From: Atribacter laminatus
Lineage (GTDB): Bacteria > Atribacterota > Atribacteria > Atribacterales > Atribacteraceae
Length of the DNA: 64,000 nucleotides
Direction of reading: 5' to 3'
Assembly: GCF_015775515.1 (NCBI RefSeq)
Contig: NZ_CP065383.1
Span: forward strand, 2,170,001-2,234,000
Shown here: in pieces, positions 43,752-52,440 of the stretch
Layout: every line of letters starts with the position of its first letter
Position numbering within the stretch: position 1 is the stretch's first letter
Position numbers and translations under genes: made by a program
Notes under the pieces: model-generated
Seen by the model: only the letters and a program-made list of their open reading frames with translations
Told to the model about the DNA's origin: nothing
Database searches by the model: none

Positions 43752-43828
43752 GGCGGTGTAGCTCAGTTGGCAAGAGCATCCGGCTCATACCCGGAGCGTC
43801 AGGGGTTCGAATCCCTTCACCGCCACCA
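43752..43828 (+). tRNA. tRNA-Met (anticodon CAT)
   Basis: Full cloverleaf: acceptor GGCGGTG/CACCGCC, D-arm GCTC/GAGC, anticodon stem TCCGG/CCGGA with loop CTCATAC (anticodon 43786-43788), T-arm AGGGG/CCCTT with TTCGAAT, and encoded CCA. The first base pair is G-C, so it is not initiator tRNA. The body resembles elongator tRNA-Met (GGCGGTG...CATAC); tRNA-Ile2, whose CAT is modified by TilS, is the alternative. The tilS gene follows directly and there is no terminator between them. Confidence 0.92.
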
Positions 43829-43867
43829 GTTTCCTCAATGTTATTCCTATCAGGAGCCCTCGCTGGT

Positions 43868-45247
43868 ATGAAGAAGTATCCTTATTTGGTTAAATCCGTT
43901 TCCCGGCTCATTCAAGAGCAGGAGTTAATTATTTCGGGAGACCGAGTTTTAGTTGCTTTTTCTGGTGGTCCCGATTCTACTGCCTTATCCGATATACTTG
44001 AACAACTTCGAGAAGAATTCAAATTTCAATTAGCTCTTTTTCACTTAAACCATGGCTTGAGGGGACAAGAAGCTCTCCGTGATCAAAATTTTTGTATTGA
44101 ATGGGCTAAAAAACGTAATTTAAAGATATTTGTTGAACAGCATGATATAAGAGCATATAAAAAGGAGCTATCGATTTCTTTAGAAGAAGCTGCTCGAAAA
44201 GTTCGCTACCAAAAATTAAAAGAAGTTGCTGAGCTCTGGAAAGCTGATAAAATTGCTCTTGGCCATCATCGTAACGATCAGGTAGAAACCATCTTGATGA
44301 ACATCATTCGAGGAACTGGATTAGATGGTCTCAGAGGAATGCCCTTTCGAAATGGAAAATTTATACGTCCTCTTTTAAAGACAACCCTTGATGAAATTCG
44401 CCACTACCTAAAAGAGCATAACTTGACATATGTTGTTGATTCAACAAACCTTGATAAATCTTTTTTAAGAAATCGAATTCGTCATGGATTAATTCCCTTA
44501 TTAAAACAGGACTATAATGCCAAAATTGAAGACGTAATTTTTCGCATGGGATTAAATATTCAAGAATCTCTTTCGACATATCCAGAAGAGAAGTGGCCAA
44601 TTGAAAAAAAGGGTCAACTTTATTACTTGCCTCTGAGTAGCTTGGTTGAAACTTCTGACTACAAAAGAAGACGAGGTTTAATTGAATTAATTAAACAGGT
44701 AAAAGGAGATACCTATCACATAACCAGAGCCCATTTTAAAGCACTGGAATATATTGTAAAAAAAGGGAAAGGGCAAACCATTCTTCCGGAAAAGATTTCT
44801 TTTTGGGTGGATGATGGTTTTATTTATGCTCGTCGGGGCGAATTATTATTAGGATATATTCCCACATGGTCTTACGATTTAAAAATGCCCGGGAGCAATC
44901 AACTAGAAAATATTGGATTAATTATCGAGTCTTTTTATAAGAACTCCACAGTTCAATTTGGTTTGAAGACTTTGTGGTGTGAAATTGATCTGAATAAATG
45001 TGAATTTCCTTTGTTGGTAAGGAATTATTTAAATGGAGATCGAGTAGTAGTTAATGGAAAAGAAAAGAAATTAAAAACATTTTTTCATAGCCAAGGCATT
45101 CCTGAAAATTGGAGAAGAAAGATCCCAATTTTATGTGATCAAAAAAAGATTCTATGGATACCCGGAATTTTACTTGACGAAAGAGCTCAAGTTCAGGAAA
45201 ATAGCAAAAGCATTCTTATTGTCACGATGAGGGCATATAAGAGGTGA
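43868..45247 (+). CDS. tilS: tRNA(Ile)-lysidine synthase
   Basis: Adds lysine to C34 of tRNA-Ile2 so that it reads AUA. PP-loop SGGPDST, HLNHGLRG, GHHRNDQVETILMNIIRGTG and the RNRIRH segment are diagnostic; a TilS-C substrate-recognition domain follows. 459 residues. ATG at 43868 chosen because AGGAG lies 12 bp upstream; an in-frame ATG at 43838 is only 9 bp past the tRNA CCA end and has no ribosome site. tilS-hpt-ftsH is a conserved order. Confidence 0.93.
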   Translation: MKKYPYLVKSVSRLIQEQELIISGDRVLVAFSGGPDSTALSDILEQLREEFKFQLALFHLNHGLRGQEALRDQNFCIEWAKKRNLKIFVEQHDIRAYKKELSISLEEAARKVRYQKLKEVAELWKADKIALGHHRNDQVETILMNIIRGTGLDGLRGMPFRNGKFIRPLLKTTLDEIRHYLKEHNLTYVVDSTNLDKSFLRNRIRHGLIPLLKQDYNAKIEDVIFRMGLNIQESLSTYPEEKWPIEKKGQLYYLPLSSLVETSDYKRRRGLIELIKQVKGDTYHITRAHFKALEYIVKKGKGQTILPEKISFWVDDGFIYARRGELLLGYIPTWSYDLKMPGSNQLENIGLIIESFYKNSTVQFGLKTLWCEIDLNKCEFPLLVRNYLNGDRVVVNGKEKKLKTFFHSQGIPENWRRKIPILCDQKKILWIPGILLDERAQVQENSKSILIVTMRAYKR

Positions 45248-45251
45248 AAAA

Positions 45252-45797
45252 ATGGATGATTTTATAGATAAAATATTAATATCTCAAGAGGAAATCGAGA
45301 CTCGAGTAAATGAATTGGCTAAACAAATAAGCAAGGATTATGTCGGCAAGGAGATCCGTGCTATCGGAATTCTACGCGGAGCTTTTATTTTTATGTCAGA
45401 TCTAATCCGGAATATTTCGGTTCCCTTAAGTGTTGACTTTATGTCTATATCAAGTTATGGGGATGACAGCGAGTCGGGTGGAGTCATTAGAATATTAAAA
45501 GACTTAGATAAACCAATTCATAATAAGCATGTTCTTATCATTGAAGATATTGTTGATACCGGCCTCACTCTGCAACATCTGAAGGAGGTTCTTGCCATTC
45601 GAGAACCAGCAAGCTTGAGAGTATGTGCATTATTGGACAAAAAAGAAAGAAGAATAGTCAATAATTTAGAAGCTGAATATACCGGTTTTGTGATTCCTGA
45701 TCAGTTTGTGGTTGGGTACGGTTTAGATTATGCTGAAAAATACCGGAATTATCCTTTTATCTTTGTGCTGAAATCAAAATATTATCAAGGGATTTGA
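45252..45797 (+). CDS. hpt: Hypoxanthine phosphoribosyltransferase
   Basis: Converts hypoxanthine or guanine plus PRPP to IMP/GMP. PRPP motif VLIIEDIVDTGLTL, ILRGAFIFMSDLIR, and the flexible-loop and late VVGYGLDYAEKYRN signatures are intact. 181 residues, normal. Begins 4 bp after tilS with AAGAGGTG just upstream of the ATG; in many bacteria hpt sits between tilS and ftsH, exactly as here. Confidence 0.95.
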   Translation: MDDFIDKILISQEEIETRVNELAKQISKDYVGKEIRAIGILRGAFIFMSDLIRNISVPLSVDFMSISSYGDDSESGGVIRILKDLDKPIHNKHVLIIEDIVDTGLTLQHLKEVLAIREPASLRVCALLDKKERRIVNNLEAEYTGFVIPDQFVVGYGLDYAEKYRNYPFIFVLKSKYYQGI

Positions 45798-45894
45798 TAT
45801 GTTACAATTATTTTAAATTATTATTTTTTTAGAATACACTTATATAAAAATATCTGAATAAATATTAGAAAATGACAAAAGGAGAATATTGATT

Positions 45895-45933
45895 ATGTTT
45901 CTTAGTCGGAATAATCAGAGGAGGATGAAATAA
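45895..45933 (+). CDS. Putative upstream ORF ahead of ftsH
   Basis: A 12-codon ORF (MFLSRNNQRRMK) starting with ATG 10 bp after AAAAGGAG (45877-45884), and ending TAA 3 bp before the ftsH GTG. The ftsH ribosome site GAGGAGG lies inside it, so ribosomes on the small ORF would occlude or deliver to the ftsH start. It is in frame with ftsH but separated by two stop codons. Coding status is inferred only from the site and position. Confidence 0.35.
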   Translation: MFLSRNNQRRMK

Positions 45934-45936
45934 TAA

Positions 45937-47859
45937 GTGAAACTGAATAATACCCCTGGAGGGAAATTTTACAGAAACATGGGATTTTATCTCTTGTTTC
46001 TTATCATAGTAGTTTCATTAGTAACCTCCTTTATGCAACAGGAAATACCACCTCAAGCTTTTACCTATACCGAATTCATTGATTTGGTTAAAGAAAATGA
46101 GGTTGAGAGCGTTACTATAATGGATAAAAATATATTAGGCAGCCTCAGAGACGGGACCAACTTTACCACGTATGCTCCAGAAGACCCTCAATTGATTGAA
46201 ATCCTAAGAAACCAAAATGTCAACATTGATGCCAAACCGCCTACTGAGCCGTCTTGGTGGTCAAGGATTCTTGGATCGCTTCTACCAACAGCTTTGCTTA
46301 TTATTGTGTGGATTTTTTTACTTCAGCAATTTCAGGGTGGAGGAAGTAAAGTCACTTCATTTTCCAAAAGTCATGCTCGAATGGTAGATGCCGAAAAGGT
46401 GAAGATTACCTTTGACGATGTTGCAGGTATTGAAGAGGTAAAAGAAGAATTAAGTGAAGTGGTTGATTTTCTAAAGAATCCTCGAAAATTCCAGAAATTA
46501 GGAGCTCGAATCCCCCGTGGCGTATTATTATACGGACCGCCAGGCACAGGGAAAACCCTTTTAGCCAAAGCAGTAGCCGGTGAAGCAGGGGTTCCTTTTT
46601 TTAGCATCAGTGGTTCCGATTTTGTGGAAATGTTCGTTGGTGTTGGAGCAGCCCGGGTTCGAGATCTGTTTGGAAATGCCAAACGAAATTCTCCTTGTAT
46701 AATTTTTGTTGATGAGCTGGATGCTGTTGGGCGGCATCGAGGTGCTGGTTTAGGGGGAGGACACGATGAAAGGGAACAAACATTAAATCAACTTTTAGTG
46801 GAAATGGATGGGTTTGATCCAAATCAGGGGGTTATATTGATTGCGGCTACCAACCGACCTGATATTCTCGATCCAGCTCTCCTCAGACCAGGTCGCTTTG
46901 ACAGGAGAATTGCCGTACCACGGCCTGATGTTTCTGGAAGAGAAGCGATCCTCAAGGTTCATGCTAAGGGGAAACCCTTGGGGAAAGATATTGATCTCAA
47001 AATATTAGCTCGAAGAACTCCGGGCTTTGTGGGGGCTGACCTTGCCAACATGATGAACGAAGCAGCATTGCTTGCCGCCCGTAAAGGAAAAGATTTCATT
47101 GAAATGTCGGATCTGGAAGAATCCATTGATAAAGTTGTTGCTGGACCGGAAAGGAAAAACGTCATAATTAGCGAGAAGGAAAAGAAAGTTGTAGCTTATC
47201 ATGAGGCTGGTCATGCATTAGTAGCAAGGTTTCTTCCTAACACCGATCCGGTCCATAAAATATCAATAATTCCGCGTGGTGGAGCAGCTCTTGGATATAC
47301 CTTACAACTTCCAACTGAAGATCGATATCTTATCAGTAAACAAGAATTGATGACTCGTTTGGCAGTCCTATTAGGAGGGCGAGTCGCTGAAGAAATCGTT
47401 TTTGGAGATATAACCACTGGTGCTCATGATGATTTGCAGAAAGCAACTGAAATAGCCAGAGAGATGGTTTGTGAATATGGTATGAGCGACACCCTGGGAC
47501 CTTTAACTTTAGGACGCAGACATAAGGAAGTTTTTTTGGGGAAAGACATTGCAGAAGACCGAAATTACAGCGAAGAAGTTGCTTATACAATCGACAAAGA
47601 GGTTAGAAGCATTATTGATAGTGCTTATGAACAAGCTCGAAAATTAATCGTGGAAAATCGAGATAAACTGGATAAACTTACCACAATACTATTAGAAAAG
47701 GAAGTCTTAGAGAGAGAAGAAATTGATAATATCTTAGAAATTAATGAGAAAGAGAACTCTGAAATTCCAACAGAAAAGGATAAAAATCAACAAACTTCTA
47801 CTGCACCATTATTGTCAGATATACCTTCGGACCAGGAAGGGAGGATTAATACAAAATGA
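45937..47859 (+). CDS. ftsH: ATP-dependent zinc metalloprotease FtsH
   Basis: Membrane-anchored AAA+ protease that degrades misfolded and regulatory proteins. Two spans (about residues 15-32 and 112-130) flank a small extracytoplasmic domain; Walker A GPPGTGKT (200-207), Walker [13 protein letters not shown], second region of homology [18 protein letters not shown], and zinc motif HEAGH (422-426) with a late Asp. 640 residues with a polar tail. GTG start with GAGGAGG 11 bp upstream. Follows hpt after 139 bp; overlaps the thioesterase gene by 4 bp. Confidence 0.96.
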   Translation: MKLNNTPGGKFYRNMGFYLLFLIIVVSLVTSFMQQEIPPQAFTYTEFIDLVKENEVESVTIMDKNILGSLRDGTNFTTYAPEDPQLIEILRNQNVNIDAKPPTEPSWWSRILGSLLPTALLIIVWIFLLQQFQGGGSKVTSFSKSHARMVDAEKVKITFDDVAGIEEVKEELSEVVDFLKNPRKFQKLGARIPRGVLLYGPPGTGKTLLAKAVAGEAGVPFFSISGSDFVEMFVGVGAARVRDLFGNAKRNSPCIIFVDELDAVGRHRGAGLGGGHDEREQTLNQLLVEMDGFDPNQGVILIAATNRPDILDPALLRPGRFDRRIAVPRPDVSGREAILKVHAKGKPLGKDIDLKILARRTPGFVGADLANMMNEAALLAARKGKDFIEMSDLEESIDKVVAGPERKNVIISEKEKKVVAYHEAGHALVARFLPNTDPVHKISIIPRGGAALGYTLQLPTEDRYLISKQELMTRLAVLLGGRVAEEIVFGDITTGAHDDLQKATEIAREMVCEYGMSDTLGPLTLGRRHKEVFLGKDIAEDRNYSEEVAYTIDKEVRSIIDSAYEQARKLIVENRDKLDKLTTILLEKEVLEREEIDNILEINEKENSEIPTEKDKNQQTSTAPLLSDIPSDQEGRINTK

Positions 47860-48266
47860 AGAGTAATACCCTTCGGATTGGTTTAACCGGGGTTGCTTCA
47901 GCTATTGTAGGGAAAGAAAATACTGCCGATAAGTTTGAAAAAGAGATGGTTCCGGCATTTGCTACTCCTATGTTGGTATCGCTTATGGATAATGCTGCCT
48001 TTTATGCAGTTAAGAATCATTTAGCTGATGGTTATGAAAGCGTGGGAACCCGGATTAGTATTTCCCATATTGCTGCTACGCCACCGGGAATGAAAGTTAC
48101 TGCTCGGGCAACTTTAGTAGAAATTTATAGGAACCGATTAGTTTTTGAAGCCGAAGCATTTGATGAAATCGAAAAAATAGGTGAAGGAAAATTAGAACGA
48201 TTTGTGGTTAGAAGGGACAGCTTTTTAAAGAAACTTGATCAAAAAACACGAATAATATCAAAATAA
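47856..48266 (+). CDS. FlK-like hot-dog thioesterase
   Basis: Acyl-CoA thioesterase-like protein of the fluoroacetyl-CoA thioesterase family. FATPMLVSLMDNAAFYAV supplies the catalytic Thr region and VGTRISISHIAATPPGMKVTARATL the catalytic His strand. 136 residues, one hot-dog fold. Starts within the ftsH stop codon region (4-bp overlap), so expression is coupled, but no functional link to FtsH is known. It may trim a wasteful acyl-CoA. Confidence 0.83.
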   Translation: MKSNTLRIGLTGVASAIVGKENTADKFEKEMVPAFATPMLVSLMDNAAFYAVKNHLADGYESVGTRISISHIAATPPGMKVTARATLVEIYRNRLVFEAEAFDEIEKIGEGKLERFVVRRDSFLKKLDQKTRIISK

Positions 48267-48317
48267 TAGGATATAATTCAATACTTTAATTTTTTAAATA
48301 TGAAATGGTGATGAAAG

Positions 48318-48998
48318 ATGCGGCAATTTGCAGTATTTGGATTAGGTATATTTGGGAAGAATATAGCCTTAGCGCTTTATCAACAAGGTTTTATGGTTTT
48401 AGCAGTCGATATTGATGAAACACCGGTGAGAGATTTAGCAAGTGAGGTAAGCGAAGTTGTTCAAGCTGATACAACTGATGAAAAGGTTTTGGAGGCACTT
48501 GGGGTCAAGAATTTCGATGTTGCTATTGTCAGCATTGGAAATGATATACAATCCAGCGTCCTGACAACCTTAGCATTAAAAGATATGGGAGTACCATTTA
48601 TCGTAGCTCGAGCTATTAATGAAAATCATGGAAAAATTCTTAGTAAAGTTGGAGCTGACCGAGTCATTTTTCCTGAAAAAGATATGGCGATTAAAGTTGC
48701 GAAAACTTTGACCTTTCAAAATGCGATACGAACTGAAGAACTTTTTCCTGGTTATAATATTGTTGAATCAAAGCTTCCTGTAGTTTTGGCAAATACAACT
48801 TTAAGCAAGTCACAACTTAGAAACCGCTTTGGTGTTACTGTTTTAGCCATTAGAAGGGCAGATGAATACATAGTATCTCCTGCCGCCAGTGAAATATTGA
48901 ACAAAAATGATATCATCTACGTCTTAGGAGATGAGAATCAGCTCAAGAAGTTTTTCCGTGAATTAGCTTCAGAACGAACCGATAATGGGGGATCTTAA
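48318..48998 (+). CDS. RCK/KTN domain protein (TrkA/KtrA-type potassium channel regulator)
   Basis: Cytoplasmic gating subunit of a potassium transport system. RCK-N Rossmann domain with GLGIFGKNIALAL and acidic AVDIDE, followed by RCK-C (about residues 140-220). 226 residues. No KtrB/TrkH channel gene is adjacent in this window, so its membrane partner lies elsewhere. Its TAA stop shares one base with the ATG of the next gene. Confidence 0.88.
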   Translation: MRQFAVFGLGIFGKNIALALYQQGFMVLAVDIDETPVRDLASEVSEVVQADTTDEKVLEALGVKNFDVAIVSIGNDIQSSVLTTLALKDMGVPFIVARAINENHGKILSKVGADRVIFPEKDMAIKVAKTLTFQNAIRTEELFPGYNIVESKLPVVLANTTLSKSQLRNRFGVTVLAIRRADEYIVSPAASEILNKNDIIYVLGDENQLKKFFRELASERTDNGGS

Positions 48999-49849
48999 TG
49001 AAAGCACAAGCTGAATGTTTTGGTTGTAATATTCGACAAGCCTTAGAAGCAATAGAGAAAACAGGGAAAGATCAGCAATTTGCTTGGCAAGTGTTAAAAA
49101 GTATATGTAAAAATTATGCTCAAGCCGATTCAAAATGGACACCAGCTTTTATGACAACTGTTGCTCATCGCATTGCACAGGACATGATTGGTATCGAGGA
49201 TATCTTTTATGAGGAAAAAAGATATTATAATCAGATGGCCTTGGAGCTTTATCCTCAATTAAAAGAATATGTGGAAAAAAGTCAAAACCGCTTGGAAACA
49301 GCTTTACGGATTGCAATTGCTGGAAATATAATTGATTTGGGTGTTTACAAAGAAATCAAGGTAGATGAAATTCTCTATCAGATTGAACATACTCCCTGGG
49401 GAATTTATGATTGGATTGATTTTCAATCTGATCTGAAAGCTTCTAAAAATCTCCTCTATATCGGTGACAATGCTGGTGAAGTCGTATTTGATCGAGTGTT
49501 TTTAGAAGAAATAAATCAAGGGAGAAAAATATATTTTATTGTTAAAGAAAAACCAATTTCCAATGATGCTCTCCGGGAAGACGCTGTTGAAGCTGGTATA
49601 GATAAAATAGCAACAATATTAACCACAGGCCAGGGTGAAATTGGGATAGATATTGAACGTGCTCCTCAGGACGTACAAGAGATATGGCATAAAGCTGATT
49701 GTATTTTTTCTAAAGGACAGGGAAACTATGAAACTCTGAGCGATCGACCAGAGGGCATCTATTTTCTCTTAAAAGCAAAATGTAAAGCGGTATCTCGAGA
49801 GCTGGGTGTAGAAAAGGGAGCATTAATTTTAAAGAAAAATAGGAGCTAA
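48998..49849 (+). CDS. DUF89/ARMT1-like phosphatase
   Basis: Damage-control phosphatase family (AF1104-type), which removes phosphate from damaged sugar phosphates or related metabolites. N-terminal ECFGC (CxxC), IGDNAGEVVFDRVF (metal/phosphate site) and KGQGNYETLSD are the family signatures. 283 residues, typical for prokaryotic members with a CxxC. Overlaps the RCK gene stop by one base, so coupled. Natural substrate unknown. Confidence 0.83.
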   Translation: MKAQAECFGCNIRQALEAIEKTGKDQQFAWQVLKSICKNYAQADSKWTPAFMTTVAHRIAQDMIGIEDIFYEEKRYYNQMALELYPQLKEYVEKSQNRLETALRIAIAGNIIDLGVYKEIKVDEILYQIEHTPWGIYDWIDFQSDLKASKNLLYIGDNAGEVVFDRVFLEEINQGRKIYFIVKEKPISNDALREDAVEAGIDKIATILTTGQGEIGIDIERAPQDVQEIWHKADCIFSKGQGNYETLSDRPEGIYFLLKAKCKAVSRELGVEKGALILKKNRS

Positions 49850-50104
49850 AAGAGATTTGATTACGGTACTGGGATTTCTATACTTTTTTTTCTTGACAAC
49901 CCAGCGATATTGTAAATAATATTAATTATTAATCACTTGCTAAAATAATTGTTAGTCTTTATCATATAAATGGTATATATCTAAAAAACTGGCTTTTTAT
50001 TTGCAAAAAACCAATTTTCATGTAAAAATTGTGAATAAGTTTTTGATTTATTAAGACGGGTTTAAAAATGCCCAATCCCATACTGTCAAGGAGATCGTCA
50101 AAAG

Positions 50105-50521
50105 GTGAATATAACTAACGTTCAAGCCTGTGGCGGGATAGTAAGGAAATTCGAAGGGCAAAACCAATATATTCTCCTCATTAGAAAAAAGAACTCCCCC
50201 CTATGGACCCTTCCCAAAGGCCACCAAGAAAATCATGAATCTGATCAGGAAACTGCAATAAGGGAAGTTCAAGAAGAAACCGGCTATCAATGCAATATTG
50301 AAAAAACAGCAGGGGAAATCAAATTTCAATACCAAAAAAATGGTCAGAGCTTCTTTGAAAGAGTTAAGTATTTTGTTATGATACCTGAAAACAATATAAA
50401 CGCTTTTGATACTGAAGAAATCGAAGAAGTTCGTTGGGTGGAAATTAAAGAAGCCAAGAATTTTCTTTTTTATCAGAACGAAAAGGATCTTATTCAAATT
50501 ATAATCGAAAAAAAATTTTGA
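50105..50521 (+). CDS. Nudix hydrolase
   Basis: Pyrophosphatase of nucleoside diphosphates linked to other groups. The Nudix box GHQENHESDQETAIREVQEE fits GX5EX7REUXEEXGU with TGY completing it. 138 residues, resembling diadenosine tetraphosphate hydrolases. GTG start behind an AAGGAG-type site. Immediately followed, after a short spacer, by the spoVS upstream ORF. Confidence 0.88.
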   Translation: MNITNVQACGGIVRKFEGQNQYILLIRKKNSPLWTLPKGHQENHESDQETAIREVQEETGYQCNIEKTAGEIKFQYQKNGQSFFERVKYFVMIPENNINAFDTEEIEEVRWVEIKEAKNFLFYQNEKDLIQIIIEKKF

Positions 50522-50617
50522 ATTTAAAAATTGAGAAAGGGGGAAAAGTAAGAAAATATTGAAAAAAATGTGTACAGCGCTTGAAATTTTCGGTGAAATA
50601 TTGTAAAAGGAGGGGGA

Positions 50618-50689
50618 ATGTTGGTTTCCCCGGGATCACAGGGAAACGGATCCCCAAAAATAGCAGTTCAATGCGGACTAAGGAGGTAG
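50618..50689 (+). CDS. Putative 23-residue upstream ORF ahead of spoVS
   Basis: ATG with AAAAGGAGGGGG just upstream, reading MLVSPG... to ...CGLRR, and TAG 4 bp before the spoVS ATG. The spoVS ribosome site AAGGAGG (50680-50686) is inside its last codons. Its RNA can fold in two exclusive ways: GTTTCCC/GGGAAAC (50624-50630 with 50641-50647) or GGGATC/GATCCC (50632-50637 with 50649-50654). This suggests a leader peptide controlling spoVS, but conservation was not tested. Confidence 0.4.
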   Translation: MLVSPGSQGNGSPKIAVQCGLRR

Positions 50690-50693
50690 GCAA

Positions 50694-50954
50694 ATGGAGC
50701 TTCTCAAGATCTCTTCCAAAACAAGACCAGCAGCATTAGCGGGGGCTCTGGCAGGGGTAATAAGGGAACATGGGAAGGCAGAGATGCAAGCTGTTGGAGC
50801 AGGAGCGGTTAATCAGGCGGTAAAGGCGATAGCTATTGCTAGGGGTTATCTTGCGCCAAGCGGTGTAGATCTGGTTTGTATTCCGGCCTTTGTTGATGTT
50901 AAAATTGATGACAATGAGAAAACTGCAATAAGATTCATAGTTCTTCCTGGATAG
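50694..50954 (+). CDS. spoVS: Stage V sporulation protein S
   Basis: Small Alba-like nucleic-acid-binding protein, required for coat formation in Bacillus and also found in non-sporulating Thermus and Thermotoga relatives. The 86-residue sequence is highly conserved: SSKTRPAALAGALAGVIRE, AVGAGAVNQAVKAIAIARGY, and the C-terminal basic-poor FVDVKIDDNEKTAIRF. AAGGAGG 7 bp before the ATG. Followed 40 bp later by HU, so both may be chromatin-related. Confidence 0.95.
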   Translation: MELLKISSKTRPAALAGALAGVIREHGKAEMQAVGAGAVNQAVKAIAIARGYLAPSGVDLVCIPAFVDVKIDDNEKTAIRFIVLPG

Positions 50955-50994
50955 GGGAAATCAGAATTTAAATTAAAAGGAGGTAAGTGGAGGG

Positions 50995-51285
50995 ATGAAT
51001 AAACAAGAATTAGTAAATGTATTATCGGAAAAAATTAACAAAAACCGCAAAGATAAAATATCTAAGAAAGATATGGCGATGATTGTTGATAATTTATTTG
51101 ATTCTATCCAAAAGGAGTTAAAAAAGGGAGGGAAAATTCAACTCGTTGGTTTTGGGACCTTTGGAGTGAAAACCAGAGCTGGTCGGAGAGGTAGGAATCC
51201 ACAGACTGGAAAAGAGATCCAAATCCCTTCCACAAAGGTACCGTTTTTCCGTCCTGGTAAAGGCTTAAAGGAAATTGTAAAATAA
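50995..51285 (+). CDS. hup: DNA-binding protein HU
   Basis: Histone-like dimer that bends DNA. Beta-arm RGRNPQTGKEIQIP, GFGTFGVKTRAGR and the C-terminal PFFRPGKGLKE are characteristic. 96 residues, a few longer than E. coli HU because of a basic NKNRKDK loop near residue 17. Strong AAAGGAGG upstream. A robust terminator follows, ending the spoVS-hup unit. Confidence 0.95.
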   Translation: MNKQELVNVLSEKINKNRKDKISKKDMAMIVDNLFDSIQKELKKGGKIQLVGFGTFGVKTRAGRRGRNPQTGKEIQIPSTKVPFFRPGKGLKEIVK

Positions 51286-51313
51286 TTTTTTAGAATTATA
51301 TTATATTGAGATC

Positions 51314-51350
51314 AATAAAAAAGAAGGGGCGATGCCCCTTCTTTTTTATT
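51314..51350. terminator. Strong intrinsic terminator after hup
   Basis: 17 perfect pairs between 51314-51330 (ends GAAGGGGC) and 51334-51350 (begins GCCCCTTC), with a 3-nt loop and T-runs on both strands, so it may also act on minus-strand read-through. Confidence 0.88.
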
Positions 51351-51396
51351 CGTAAAGTATAAAAATCTTGTAATTATTGAACAAGGAGATATCGAT

Positions 51397-52209
51397 ATGT
51401 TATGCGATTACCATATTCATACTCATCGCTGTGGCGATGCTCAAGGTAACTATGAAGAGTATATCGAGAACGCTTTGAAGGTAGGATTAACCGAGATTGG
51501 CTTTTCGGGTCACTGCCCCCAATATTTTCTACCCAAGGAGAAAAGAACCCGCCATTGTGCAATACCTGATGAAGAACTGGAAATCTATGTTGAAGAAGTG
51601 GAATCTCTTAAAACAAAATATAAAGATTCAATTACCATAAAAACCGGCTTAGAAGTTGATTATATCCCTGGAAAAGAGAAAGAAGCTTTATCAGTTGTAG
51701 AATTCTATGATTGGGATTACCTATTTTTGTCAGTTCATTTTTTAGGCGATTGGGCTTTCGATCACCCCAAATATATTCATTGCTATGAAAATCGGGATAT
51801 CAATGAAATATATCGATCATACTATAAAACCTTAATGCAAGGTATTGAGACTGGTTGTTATAATATTATTGCTCATTTTGATCTACCGAAAAAATTTCGT
51901 TTCCAACCAACCGAAACTATTATTGAAGAAGACCAAGCAATTGAATTGTGTAAAAATTTTAATATGGCAATTGAATTGAATACCGCTGGATACCGAAAAC
52001 CAATTGGAGAAGCCTATCCATCAGAAGATATTTTAAGAAAATGTTTTCAAGCACAAATTCCGATTTGTCTTGGTTCTGATGCTCATCGTCCTGATGAGGT
52101 CGGAAAAAATTTTAAAACGGCCTTAGATTTACTTAAAAAAGTGGGATATACTCGTTTGACTCAATTTAATAAAAAGAGAAAAACATCTTATCCTATTGGA
52201 AAGGAATAA
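51397..52209 (+). CDS. PHP-family histidinol-phosphatase-like phosphoesterase
   Basis: Metal-dependent phosphatase of the PHP family (HisK/HisJ-like). CDYHIHTH, SGHCPQY, TGLEVDYIP, LSVHFL, AHFDLPKKF and LGSDAHRPDEVG supply the trinuclear metal site. 270 residues. No histidine-biosynthesis genes are near, so histidinol-phosphate is only the best guess; other small phosphomonoesters are possible. Followed by a small membrane protein and pyruvate kinase on the same strand. Confidence 0.84.
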   Translation: MLCDYHIHTHRCGDAQGNYEEYIENALKVGLTEIGFSGHCPQYFLPKEKRTRHCAIPDEELEIYVEEVESLKTKYKDSITIKTGLEVDYIPGKEKEALSVVEFYDWDYLFLSVHFLGDWAFDHPKYIHCYENRDINEIYRSYYKTLMQGIETGCYNIIAHFDLPKKFRFQPTETIIEEDQAIELCKNFNMAIELNTAGYRKPIGEAYPSEDILRKCFQAQIPICLGSDAHRPDEVGKNFKTALDLLKKVGYTRLTQFNKKRKTSYPIGKE

Positions 52210-52269
52210 AAAAGCCATTATCTCGATAATTTATTTGAGTGGAGGAAGAGGAGTTAGGGAGAGATTAAA

Positions 52270-52440
52270 ATGAGGTTGATTATAACTATGATTTCAATAG
52301 TCATCATCGTACCTATCCTCTTTCTAAAATTAGCCCAAGACCATCCCCAATCAATCTTTTTTCGAAATTTTATTTGGATCATAATTATAGCTTTAGTTCT
52401 CATTTTTTTATCTGCCATAGGAGGGAAAAAAAGTGATTGA
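52270..52440 (+). CDS. Small membrane protein of unknown function (56 residues)
   Basis: ATG 6 bp after AGGGAGAG, reading MRLIITMISI... to ...IGGKKSD. Two hydrophobic stretches (about residues 3-20 and 33-50) joined by a short polar turn (AQDHPQS), the pattern of a two-span hairpin protein. Its last 8 bp overlap the pyruvate kinase start, so translation is coupled, and the pyk ribosome site lies in its final codons. No family recognised. Its credibility rests on the ribosome site, composition and coupling. Confidence 0.6.
   Translation: MRLIITMISIVIIVPILFLKLAQDHPQSIFFRNFIWIIIIALVLIFLSAIGGKKSD

Noticed and set aside
43752-43828. tRNA(CAT) as initiator tRNA-fMet
   Set aside because: Positions 1-72 form a G-C pair and the anticodon stem lacks the three G-C pairs of initiators; tRNA-Ile2 remains a minor alternative.
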